From: CANHCC01 sp040381555
GTDB lineage: Bacteria; Bacteroidota; Bacteroidia; J057; RFSG01
Assembly (NCBI GenBank): GCA_040381555.1
Contig: JBEIHC010000065.1
Location: 1-15,810, forward strand
Direction: 5' to 3'
DNA: 15,810 nt
Position 1 is the stretch's first letter. Each line of letters begins with the position of its first letter. Of the stretch, positions 1 to 6,986 are shown in pieces. The notes beneath the pieces were generated by a model. It searched no databases. It had not been told where the DNA came from and was given only the letters and a program-made list of their open reading frames with translations. The position numbers were made by a program, and so were the translations under genes.

Positions 1-413
1 GATCCGGTATCGGTGAACCAGGTATTTTCTCCCAGAGATTGAATATTTCCGGAGGGCGCCATTTTGAGATTTACCAGTCCATCTTCCCGAATTTGGGCAG
101 AATGCAATCCATCGAAGGCGGTAAATCGGGTGTTTTTTTCTATAATTATTTGTTGATCGAAGGCGAATTGCACTGCTGAGCGCCCTCCATTTCCGCACAG
201 GGAGCCAATTTGCCCATCAGAATTGTAGTAATCCATCCGGAAATCGGCCATTCCTGCGTCTGGGCGAAGGATAATGAGTCCATCTGCCCCTACGCCCAAG
301 TGACGGTCGCAAATGCGGGCAACAAGGGCAGGAGCCAACTCAGGAATTTCCTGTTCCAATCCATTGATTAGCACAAAATCATTCCCTGTACCGTGATATT
401 TACTGAAGTTCAT
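1..413 (-). CDS. dapF: Diaminopimelate epimerase, N-terminal part (runs off the left edge)
   Basis: Cytoplasmic enzyme that converts LL- to meso-diaminopimelate, the penultimate step of lysine synthesis and the source of the peptidoglycan cross-linking residue. Reading the minus strand from 413 gives MNFSKYHGTGNDFVLING, the typical DapF opening, then the ICDRHLGVGADG segment and YYNSDG at about 62-67. The motif CGNGGR follows, with Cys73 as the first of the two catalytic cysteines and Asn64 in the substrate pocket. About 137 residues are visible, roughly half of the usual 260-280. The second catalytic Cys lies outside the window. An alternative in-frame ATG at 419 would add two residues (M-R); I prefer 413 because family members start at MxFxKYHG. 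The gene diverges from htrA across an 82-bp gap that holds a perfect palindrome. Confidence 0.95.
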   Translation of the reverse strand, partial: MNFSKYHGTGNDFVLINGLEQEIPELAPALVARICDRHLGVGADGLIILRPDAGMADFRMDYYNSDGQIGSLCGNGGRSAVQFAFDQQIIIEKNTRFTAFDGLHSAQIREDGLVNLKMAPSGNIQSLGENTWFTDTG

Positions 414-448
414 TCTCATGTTTCCGAAACAGAATGTTTAATATTGAA

Positions 449-466
449 CAAAATTCCGGAATTTTG
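449..466. promoter_or_regulatory. Perfect 18-bp palindrome between dapF and htrA, candidate operator or promoter core
   Basis: CAAAATTCCGGAATTTTG reads the same on both strands, with its centre between 457 and 458. It lies in the middle of the divergent dapF/htrA intergenic region, 29 bp before the htrA ATG and 35 bp before the dapF ATG. Each half ends in AATTTTG, which differs at one position from the Bacteroidota -7 consensus TAnnTTTG. It could therefore serve as a bidirectional promoter core or as a site for a dimeric regulator. No convincing TTG -33 element is found at the expected distance on either side, so its role is an inference. Confidence 0.45.
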
Positions 467-495
467 CGTAGAGTTGACGATAATAGTCACCATTC

Positions 496-1965
496 ATGAG
501 TAATACAGCCAAAATTTTAAGTGGGATTGCCGTTTTTCTGGTAGGAATATTGGCAGGTGGAATTATTTTTTCCTGGCTGGTAGATAGAAAGTTAGAAGAC
601 TTTCGCCTTTCCAATCAGATTGGGGGTAAGCAAATTCCAGTTACCTCCACCGGTTTTGCCGGAGCAACACCCGGGGTAGATTCCCAAGGCAATGATTTTA
701 TTTATGCCGCCAGTCAGATTACAGAATCGGTTGTTTTTGTCAATACGATTGTTGCCACCCCAACCAGTGATGGGTTTCATTTTTTCGGCACCCCGGAGAA
801 AAGCCGTGCGAATGGCTCCGGTGTTATTTTGGCAGAAGAAGGGTATATCATTACGAATAATCATGTGGTTGAAACTGCAGAGGAAATTCGGGTAACTTTA
901 AATGACCGTCGGGAATATGAAGCCAGAATAGTTGCACGAGACCCGAATACCGATTTAGCGGTATTGAAAATTGAAGCTCCGGATTTAAAGCCTGTGAAGA
1001 TTGGCAATTCCGATGAGGTGAAAATTGGGCAATGGGTATTAGCGGTTGGGAATCCTTTTAATTTGACCTCCACGGTAACAGCCGGAATAGTAAGTGCTAA
1101 GGCTCGGAATATAGGCATCCTCCGTCGCTCAGCAGAATATTCTATCGAATCTTTTATTCAGACAGATGCAGCAGTCAATCCAGGAAACTCTGGGGGAGCC
1201 TTGGTTAATTTAAATGGGGAGTTGATTGGTATCAATACAGCCATTGCTACGGAAACGGGATTTTATGCAGGATATAGTTTTGCTATTCCCTCTAATTTGG
1301 TGCGTAAGGTGGTCAGTGATTTAATTGCCTATGGGGTAGTGCAAAGGGGGTTTATCGGGGTAAGCATTGCCGATGTAACGGCAGAAATGGCTCGCAGCAA
1401 GGGATTGAAATCCGCAGAGGGAGTTTATGTATCCGGATTGTCACCCAATGGATCGGCTAAGGAAGCGGGAATCAAAGAAGGGGATATTATCATCGCAATT
1501 GATGGGGAAACTACGCGCACTTCTTCAGAGCTTCAGGAGAAAATTGTCAATAATCATAAGCCTGGGGATTTAGTCAAAGTAACCGTGAATCGGGATGGGG
1601 AAGAGAGGATTTTTGAAGTGAAGTTGAAAAATCAAGAAGGAAAAGCAGACCTATTGGCCAATAGCAGCAATACAGGTATTGAATTTTCTGAAGATGGGCT
1701 AGGAGCGACACTCAAGCCTGCAGATAAGAATTTATTAAAAGAATTAGGCATAACGGGAGGAGTATCAGTAACCCGATTAAAAACGAATGGTATTCTTTCT
1801 AAAATGGGAATGGAAGAAGGATTTATTATTACCCGGGTAGATCGCAAGCCAGTATTTTCTCCTAAAGAATTTTACGAAATTATTTCCCGTGCCAGAGGCG
1901 GGGCATTTATTGAAGGCTACAAACCGAATGGCAGAAAATCCTACTTCCGAATCGGATCTGAATAA
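496..1965 (+). CDS. htrA: HtrA/DegP-type periplasmic serine protease with two PDZ domains
   Basis: Envelope protease/chaperone of peptidase family S1C that degrades misfolded exported proteins. Residues 7-29 form one hydrophobic stretch after a short basic start, acting as a signal peptide or membrane anchor. The trypsin-like domain covers about 70-265, with the complete triad: His123 in TNNHVVE, Asp153 in NTDLAVLK and Ser232 in NPGNSGGAL. PDZ1 (about 285-375) begins GFIGVSIADV and contains the AGIKEGDIIIAIDG segment. PDZ2 (about 400-488) is more diverged but keeps the MGMEEGFIITRVD core. The length of 489 aa matches the usual DegP/DegQ size. The start is the first ATG after the promoter region and directly precedes the signal sequence. 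The 3' end overlaps corA, which suggests co-transcription. The family is often induced by envelope stress; nothing in the sequence proves that here. Confidence 0.95.
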   Translation: MSNTAKILSGIAVFLVGILAGGIIFSWLVDRKLEDFRLSNQIGGKQIPVTSTGFAGATPGVDSQGNDFIYAASQITESVVFVNTIVATPTSDGFHFFGTPEKSRANGSGVILAEEGYIITNNHVVETAEEIRVTLNDRREYEARIVARDPNTDLAVLKIEAPDLKPVKIGNSDEVKIGQWVLAVGNPFNLTSTVTAGIVSAKARNIGILRRSAEYSIESFIQTDAAVNPGNSGGALVNLNGELIGINTAIATETGFYAGYSFAIPSNLVRKVVSDLIAYGVVQRGFIGVSIADVTAEMARSKGLKSAEGVYVSGLSPNGSAKEAGIKEGDIIIAIDGETTRTSSELQEKIVNNHKPGDLVKVTVNRDGEERIFEVKLKNQEGKADLLANSSNTGIEFSEDGLGATLKPADKNLLKELGITGGVSVTRLKTNGILSKMGMEEGFIITRVDRKPVFSPKEFYEIISRARGGAFIEGYKPNGRKSYFRIGSE

Positions 1966-2896
1966 ATCCAATCGAACCATCCTACTTCAATCGCCCGAGA
2001 AGAAGGGGATGGTATGGCTGGATATTACGGAACCAGACGAGGCCGACATTCAGTATTTAACCGAAACTTATAATCTGCATCCATTGACGCTGCAGGATTG
2101 CCTTCAGCCAGACCACCTACCTAAATTTGAACAGACAGATCCGCATTGTGCTTTTGTCATTATTCGGGTATATGACACAAAATGTGTTTCAGATCCAGAT
2201 ACCTTACAAGCACTTAGTAATAAGATTGCTTTGTTTATTGGACCTGATTATATTATTTCTATCCATCGTTCCCATTTTGCTTTTCTGGAAGAGGTAGCCC
2301 ATCAACTAGAAGAATGGAGTCTGGGTTCTAAAAAACAATGGTCAGTTGCACAGGTTTTAGGCAGAGTATTGCGTGAGGCAGGAGCCTCTTATCTTATTCC
2401 CGTACAAAAAATAGAATCTGAGATTGATTATTTTGAGTCTAGAATTTTTCTTCGTTCTAAAATAAAAGATTTACTCCGGTCATTATATTTATTAAAACGA
2501 AAAATTAGTTTACTGAGAAGGTTAGTCCTACTTTCAAGAGAGCCAGTCGTGCAATCAAAAGTTCTATTTGGAGGAAAACACAGTCAGCTATTTCAGGATG
2601 TCAGCGATCGTCAGTTAGAGTTGGAAATTATATACGATCAGCTTTTTGATAATATGAATCAATTGATGAATTTATATATATCCTTATCCTCTCAGCGCAC
2701 CAATGAAGTCATGCGCATCCTGACTATTTTCTCCGTATTCTTTTTGCCATTAACTTTTATCGTCGGTGTTTATGGAATGAATTTTCGGGTATTACCTGAA
2801 TTGGAATGGCGGTACGGCTATGCTTTTGTTTGGGGATTTATGCTCCTTGTAACCGGCGGAGTATTTGTTTGGTTTCGGAAAAGAGGGTGGCTGTGA
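1928..2896 (+). CDS. corA: CorA-family divalent cation (Mg2+/Co2+) channel
   Basis: Inner-membrane homopentameric channel for Mg2+ (and Co2+/Ni2+) uptake. The 322 residues from 1928 show the usual plan: an N-terminal cytoplasmic alpha/beta domain starting at VWLDITEPDEAD (about residue 29), long helices rich in charged residues in the middle, and two C-terminal membrane helices. The signature YGMNF ends the first membrane helix, with Gly-Met-Asn at 283-285, and is followed by LPEL in place of the common MPEL. The second helix (about 298-316) ends in a short basic tail. The open frame extends upstream to an ATG at 1889, but those 13 extra residues lie wholly inside htrA codons; an ATG at 1928 still leaves a 38-bp overlap. 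ATG 2009 would remove part of the conserved start region. The overlap with htrA suggests one transcript. Confidence 0.92.
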   Translation: MAENPTSESDLNKSNRTILLQSPEKKGMVWLDITEPDEADIQYLTETYNLHPLTLQDCLQPDHLPKFEQTDPHCAFVIIRVYDTKCVSDPDTLQALSNKIALFIGPDYIISIHRSHFAFLEEVAHQLEEWSLGSKKQWSVAQVLGRVLREAGASYLIPVQKIESEIDYFESRIFLRSKIKDLLRSLYLLKRKISLLRRLVLLSREPVVQSKVLFGGKHSQLFQDVSDRQLELEIIYDQLFDNMNQLMNLYISLSSQRTNEVMRILTIFSVFFLPLTFIVGVYGMNFRVLPELEWRYGYAFVWGFMLLVTGGVFVWFRKRGWL

Positions 2897-2901
2897 GGGG
2901 A

Positions 2902-2978
2902 GTGGTTAGTGGTTAGTTATTAGTGGTTAGTGGTTAGTGGTTAGTGGGTATTGGTTAGTGGTTAGTGGTTAGTTGTTA
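2902..2978. repeat. Heptanucleotide tandem array, 11 units of GTGGTTA type
   Basis: Eleven 7-bp units follow one another with no insertion or deletion, starting 5 bp after the corA stop codon. Seven units are exactly GTGGTTA. The others are GTTATTA, GTGGGTA, TTGGTTA and GTTGTTA. The plus strand is almost free of C and rich in G/T. The uninterrupted 7-bp phase argues for slippage or unit-wise duplication. Similar short heptameric tandem repeats are known in intergenic regions of filamentous cyanobacteria; the function is unknown. Confidence 0.9.
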
Positions 2979-3020
2979 GGGGTATTCGATGGTAACGAAT
3001 TGTAAAAAATGAAAGCGATA

Positions 3021-3120
3021 ATTCATAATTCATAATTGTAATTCATAATCATAACTCATAATTGTAATTCATAATCATAACTCATAATCATAACTCATAA
3101 TTCATAATTCATAACTCATA
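3021..3120. repeat. AT-rich 6/7-bp tandem array, 15 units of ATTCATA type
   Basis: The array is made of ATTCATA, ACTCATA, ATCATA and ATTGTA units. A 26-bp compound unit (ATTGTA, ATTCATA, ATCATA, ACTCATA) occurs twice in direct succession, at 3035-3060 and 3061-3086, followed by ATCATA-ACTCATA again. The array begins 42 bp after the GTGGTTA array but is unrelated to it in sequence. It is not coding: stops occur in every frame over short distances. Confidence 0.9.
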
Positions 3121-3517
3121 AGGGGTAGTATTTTATAAAGTGTCTAGATAGATAGTTTTTATTGAAATATATAATTCCCACCCGGAAATACTGATAGTAA
3201 TCTAAACGCAATGAGGCATTCGGTAATTTTGTAGTAAAATAGTGTTTTAGTAAATATTGAAATAAACCTTAGCGATATAAGCCAAGTTCAAAAGCGAATG
3301 AATAGCGGAATACGGCCTGCATTCCTCCATTTCTGGAGAAGTTTAGAAGCGTGATATAGTTATAGTGAGAATAGGGAAGTATAAAATAAAAAATAGCTAT
3401 TGGGTATACACCCACAATTAAATGCCTAATGCGAAGTTGATTCTTCTAAAACAATGAAAAATAATTAATTTTAAGATTAATTGCCTATCGTCTAATCAAT
3501 TCCTGAGGATATATATT
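3121..3517. other. Gene-free AT-rich stretch upstream of the broken oxidoreductase gene
   Basis: No open frame of credible coding character is seen on either strand. It holds a small hairpin (CTCCA/TGGAG, 4-nt loop, 3325-3338) and an AT-only inverted repeat, AATTAAT at 3463-3469 with ATTAATT at 3476-3482. A GAGGA Shine-Dalgarno-like motif lies at 3505-3509, 8 bp before the ATG at 3518. No good TTG/TAnnTTTG promoter pair was found. The stretch could contain the promoter of the oxidoreductase-methyltransferase unit. Confidence 0.5.
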
Positions 3518-4472
3518 ATGAAGGCTGTCATTCATACCCAATACGGTCCACCGGAAGTGGTACAAGTACTTGAGGTGTGTAAACCTGTTCCGGAAAAAGG
3601 AGAAGTTTTGATTCGGGTATATTGCAGTACTGTTAATAGAACTAATACTGGTTTTCGGAGTGCGGAGTGTTTTGTATCAAGGTTTTGGAGTGGGTTGTTT
3701 CGGCCAAAGTATACAACCTTAGGATGTCAGTATTCTGGCGTCATTGAGGCTCTTGGTGAAGGGGTGCAGTCTTTTTCTGTTGGGGACAGAGTGTTTGGAT
3801 ATGGTGATGAGCGATTGGGTGGGCATGCAGAATATAAATGTATTGCAGCTTCTGGGGCTATTGGATTAATTCCGGAGGGTATATCAGCAGCAGCTGCTAC
3901 AGAAGGAATGCATTATGCGTTAAATAACATTCGTGCAGTTGGTGTTCAAGCAGGACAAAAAGTTCTGTTATATGGAGCAACAGGAGCGATTGGTTCAGCT
4001 GCAGTGCAGTTGATGAACAGGATGAATGTTCTTGTTGCAGCAGTATGTAGCACGCCCTATGTTTCATTAGTAAAATCTATAGGAGCTGGGGAGGTAATTG
4101 ATTATGCTCAAAATGATTATACGAAGACTGATCAAAAATAAGATTTTGTTTTTCATGCGGTAGGTAGAAGTTTATTTGAAAAAGCTTCGTCTGTATTAAC
4201 TCTAAGTGGTATTTATATTTCTACAGAAATAGGAAAAGGAGGAGAGAATATAGAGTATGCTTTGTGGACTCCTTGGAGAAAAGGTCCCAAAGTATTGTTT
4301 CTCCTTCCTGTTATGAATGTAAAATGATTGAATTTGCTAAGATAATATTAGTCGAAGGTTCATTCAAGTCCTTAATTAATCGGGTGTATTCTTTGGGCCA
4401 AATTATAGAGGCTTATCGATATGTGGATCAGGTCAGAAAGTTGGAAATGTAATTTTAAAGATTCAGAACTAA
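3518..4472 (+). pseudogene. Broken NAD(P)-dependent medium-chain dehydrogenase/reductase (quinone oxidoreductase-like) gene
   Basis: The ATG at 3518 opens a frame of 207 codons that starts MKAVIHTQYGPPEVV, the typical MDR (GroES-like) start. The nucleotide-binding segment YGATGAIGSAAVQL lies at about 148-161. The frame ends at TAA 4139-4141, exactly where the family reads K-Y-D; a TAT-to-TAA change would explain it. The same frame then continues as DFVFHAVGRSLFEKA up to a stop at about 4325. The family's C-terminal part resumes one frame over as MIEFAKIILVEGSFKSLINR and AYRYVD. The final GQKVGNVILKIQN lies in the third frame and ends with TAA at 4470-4472. There is thus one nonsense change and two frameshifts, each equal to loss of one base. 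Put together, the pieces give a nearly complete protein of about 317 residues. It has no zinc-ligand pattern of classical alcohol dehydrogenases. The substrate is unknown. Confidence 0.88.
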
Positions 4473-4473
4473 A

Positions 4474-5280
4474 ATGGAAACATCAGATTATTTAGAAATT
4501 AATCGCAAAAGTTGGAACAATAGGGTAGAGGCACATTTGCAATCTGACTTTTATTTTATGGACGATTTTTTGAAAGGGAAATCATCCTTAAATTCTATAG
4601 AGTTGAATTTGCTTGGAGATATTCAGAATAAATCTCTCTTGCATTTACAATGTCATTTTGGTCAGGATAGTCTTTCTTTGGCTAGATTGGGAGCCTTAGT
4701 TACGGGAGTAGATTTATCCGAAAAGGGCATTGAAGCCGCTAGAGGATTGTCCAATACACTCAATATTCCTGTTCAATTTATTTGTTCGGATGTATATAAT
4801 TTGCCGAATCACTGCAATCAGGAATTTGATATCGTTTTTACCAGTTATGGCACCATATCTTGGTTGCCAGATTTAGATCAATGGGCTTCTGTGATTGTTC
4901 AGATGCTCAAGCCTGGGGGCAGATTTGTTTTTGTGGAATTTCATCCAGTAGTTTGGATGTTTGATGGTCATTTTACTCAGGTAGGGTATAATTATTTTAA
5001 TGAAGGGCCTTTGGTTGAATCAGAATCTGGAACCTATGCAGATCGTAAGGCTGATATTCAACAAACGAGTATTAACTGGAATCACAGTATAAGCGAGGTT
5101 CTCAGCAGTTTGATTCGAGCGGGATTGGAAATACAGCGTATTGAGGAATTTGATTATTCCCCCTATAATTGTTTTTTTCATACGATTGAATTTGAGCCGG
5201 GTAAATTTAGGATTGAACATTTGGGGAATAAAATCCCAATGGTGTATTCCTTAGTGGCGAAGAAGATTAAGGAGAGTTGA
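4474..5280 (+). CDS. Class I SAM-dependent methyltransferase, substrate unknown
   Basis: Cytosolic protein of 268 aa with a Rossmann-like methyltransferase domain. Motif I is LLHLQCHFGQDSLSLA at about 55-70, a variant of the glycine-rich SAM loop seen in a subfamily of methyltransf_11/25 proteins. The acidic residue that binds the ribose is Asp80 (VTGVDLS). SDVYNLP (105-111) fits the adenine-contact loop, and MLKPGGRFVFVEFHP (144-158) is motif III. The N-terminus YLEINRKSWNNRVEAHL is typical of this subgroup. The protein looks full-length and intact. Its ATG lies 1 bp after the last stop of the broken oxidoreductase gene, so the two probably formed one transcription unit. No substrate can be deduced. 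Confidence 0.88.
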   Translation: METSDYLEINRKSWNNRVEAHLQSDFYFMDDFLKGKSSLNSIELNLLGDIQNKSLLHLQCHFGQDSLSLARLGALVTGVDLSEKGIEAARGLSNTLNIPVQFICSDVYNLPNHCNQEFDIVFTSYGTISWLPDLDQWASVIVQMLKPGGRFVFVEFHPVVWMFDGHFTQVGYNYFNEGPLVESESGTYADRKADIQQTSINWNHSISEVLSSLIRAGLEIQRIEEFDYSPYNCFFHTIEFEPGKFRIEHLGNKIPMVYSLVAKKIKES

Positions 5281-5342
5281 AGTTTTTCACCTGAGGTTGA
5301 TTTTCTTGCCTTACGCAACAAATTTAGTATTATTCACTCCTA

Positions 5343-5694
5343 GCTTGGTGTAAGTTTCGCTTGGTGTAAGCTTGGTTTAGTGTAAGCTTCGCTTGGTGCA
5401 AGCAATGCTTAGTGTAAGCTGCGCTTGGTGCAAGCTGGGCTTAGTGTAAGCTTCGCTTGGTGCAAGCTGGGTTTAGTGTAAGCTTCGCTTGGTGCAAGCT
5501 GAGCTTAGTGTAAGCTTCGCTTAGTGTAAGCTTCGCTTGGTGCAAGCTTAGTTTAGTGTAAGCTTCGCTTGGTGCAAGCTGAGCTTGGTGTAAGCAATGC
5601 ATAGTGTAAGCTGCGCTTGGTGCAAGCTGGGTTTAGTGTAAGTTTTGCTTGGTGCAAGCTGAGCTTAGGGTAAGCTGCGCTTGGTGCAAGCTGA
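5343..5694. repeat. Array of 22 hairpin-forming 16-bp repeats in perfect register
   Basis: Twenty-two consecutive units of exactly 16 bp, with no indel, fill the gap between two convergent genes. The consensus is GCTTRGTGYAAGCTKS. Positions 1-5 pair with 13-9 (GCTTR/YAAGC) around a GTG loop. Inner pair 5/9 is G..C in 9 units, A..T in 10 and G..T (a G-U wobble in RNA) in 3; the mismatched A..C combination never occurs. Position 2 changes to T only as a T-G wobble. Only unit 17 (5599-5614) has a true stem mismatch. G..C and A..T units largely alternate, giving a 32-bp higher period. Units 8-10, 13-15 and 18-20 also show an 80-bp period. All frames contain stops, so the array is not coding. There are no spacers, so it is not CRISPR. 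Possible roles (transcription end, protein array, RNA fold) are inference. Confidence 0.93.
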
Positions 5695-5726
5695 AGGAAT
5701 TATAAATTCTTCTTTAAGGGCTAATT

Positions 5727-6971
5727 CTATGAGAGGGGGTATATCACCAATCCATTTCTTAATTTAGGCTCTATCCAGGTGGTTTTTGGGGGCATAATTT
5801 CCCCTGCATCGGCAATTTTCTTGAGTTCTTTCATCTGTACTGGAAATAATCCAAATGCAGCAGCAAATTTGCCTGAATCTACAGCATTTTTTAAGGCCTC
5901 AGGTCCCTGTGTGCCTTCTAAAAATCCAATTCGCTTATCATTCTTTAAATCATGAATCTGGAATATGGGCGAAAGAATATATTGTGTTAAAAGTGCAGCG
6001 TCTAATGAGTCTGCAGGATTTTTAGATTGCATAAACTTTGAGTGTAATTTCAGATAATACCATTTATCCTCAACATATAAACTGAACGAATATTTCTCAA
6101 TAGGGGAAAATAGTTTTTCAGCAATCGGAATTATTTCGAAATGTTGAGATAATTGTTCTAATAACGCTTCCGTGGTTAAGCCATTTAAGTCTTTTACCAG
6201 TCGATTGTAATCAAATATTTTTAATTCTGATTCCGGAAAATAAATCCCCATGAAATAATTCCAAGGTTCTTTTCCTGAATAATTGGGAAATTGTTTTCTG
6301 CGAGATTTTGCCAATCCGGCAGAAGAGGCAGATCGATGATGTCCATCTGCAATATAAATAGCGGGTATTTCCTCGAAATATGTTGAAACATCCTTCACCT
6401 TATCTGAGGCAGCAATAAGCCATAATCTATGACGCATTTCTCCTCGTGTAGTAAAGTCATATTCGGGATGAGATTGAGTCGTATTATGGATTATCTCATT
6501 TATTTTGGGATGATCTGGATAACAAAATAAAACGGGTTCTGAATTATAATTACAGATTTCCAGATATTCTGTTAGTTTTTCTTCCCGGTCCGTTAGCGTC
6601 TGCTCATGTATTTTAATTACTCCTTTTTCATAATCCTCTACACTGGAGCAAGCAATAATTCCAGTATAGCAGTGCCCGGGAATTTCCTGACGGTACACAT
6701 AATAAACGGGTTTATTATCCTGTAGAAAATAATTTCTATTATGAAATTCTAAATATCGGGATTTGATTTTCTGCAATCTTTCTTGAGAGCCTGGACGGGT
6801 AGTATGTCCGTCAGCATGGTCAGGGAAGATGATTTGTAAAAAACTATACGGATTCCGATTGAGGGTATCCTGTAATTCCTCTGGGGTGTATCGGTCAGGA
6901 GACCTAGAAGAGACTGAAGCTGCCAAATCCGGGAAAGGACGAATTCCAGCAAAGGGTAGGATTTGAGCCAT
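5727..6971 (-). CDS. DUF1015 family protein, last gene of the serine operon
   Basis: Protein of 414 aa, probably cytosolic, with no signal peptide or membrane segment. It begins MAQILPFAGIRPFPDL, the hallmark start of DUF1015 proteins (COG4198 type). Other conserved segments are YSFLQIIFPD (about 42-51), KIHEQTLTDREE (120-131), IADGHHRSASS (207-217) and RIGFLEGTQG near the C-terminus. Biochemical function is not established. The DGHHR motif recalls the phosphate-binding motif of the ParB/sulfiredoxin/serine-kinase fold, which is my inference and not a proven relation. It lies 15 bp behind serA in the same direction, so it is very likely co-transcribed with serC and serA. This points to a role tied to serine or phosphoserine. 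The stop is 32 bp from the hairpin array. Confidence 0.88.
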   Translation of the reverse strand: MAQILPFAGIRPFPDLAASVSSRSPDRYTPEELQDTLNRNPYSFLQIIFPDHADGHTTRPGSQERLQKIKSRYLEFHNRNYFLQDNKPVYYVYRQEIPGHCYTGIIACSSVEDYEKGVIKIHEQTLTDREEKLTEYLEICNYNSEPVLFCYPDHPKINEIIHNTTQSHPEYDFTTRGEMRHRLWLIAASDKVKDVSTYFEEIPAIYIADGHHRSASSAGLAKSRRKQFPNYSGKEPWNYFMGIYFPESELKIFDYNRLVKDLNGLTTEALLEQLSQHFEIIPIAEKLFSPIEKYSFSLYVEDKWYYLKLHSKFMQSKNPADSLDAALLTQYILSPIFQIHDLKNDKRIGFLEGTQGPEALKNAVDSGKFAAAFGLFPVQMKELKKIADAGEIMPPKTTWIEPKLRNGLVIYPLS

Positions 6972-6986
6972 GCCGTGGGGTGCGAA

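Noticed and set aside
592..864. Minus-strand open frames opposite htrA and similar antisense frames opposite other genes
   Set aside because: They lie inside well-supported genes, resemble no family I know, and are the usual shadows of coding DNA on the other strand.
2902..3120. The G/T-rich and AT-rich arrays as telomeric or replication-origin sequence
   Set aside because: There is no DnaA-box cluster, dnaA or chromosome-end context, and genes continue on both sides.
3325..3338. Small hairpin CTCCA/TGGAG as a terminator
   Set aside because: The stem has only 5 bp and no T run follows.
4264..4452. A separate small gene of 62 codons
   Set aside because: From about residue 21 its sequence is the expected C-terminal part of the broken oxidoreductase; the first 20 residues are the same DNA read out of frame.
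3518..4472. Programmed frameshifting or stop read-through in the oxidoreductase gene
   Set aside because: No slippery heptamer with a downstream structure is seen at either shift, three separate events would be needed, and the enzyme family is not known for recoding.
5343..5694. The 16-bp array as a CRISPR array
   Set aside because: Units follow each other without unique spacers, are too short for CRISPR repeats, and no cas gene is present.
5343..5694. The 16-bp array as a coding repeat protein
   Set aside because: Sixteen is not a multiple of three, so all frames are read in turn, and the GTAAGC core (plus strand) and CTAAGC core (minus strand) place TAA stops in every frame.
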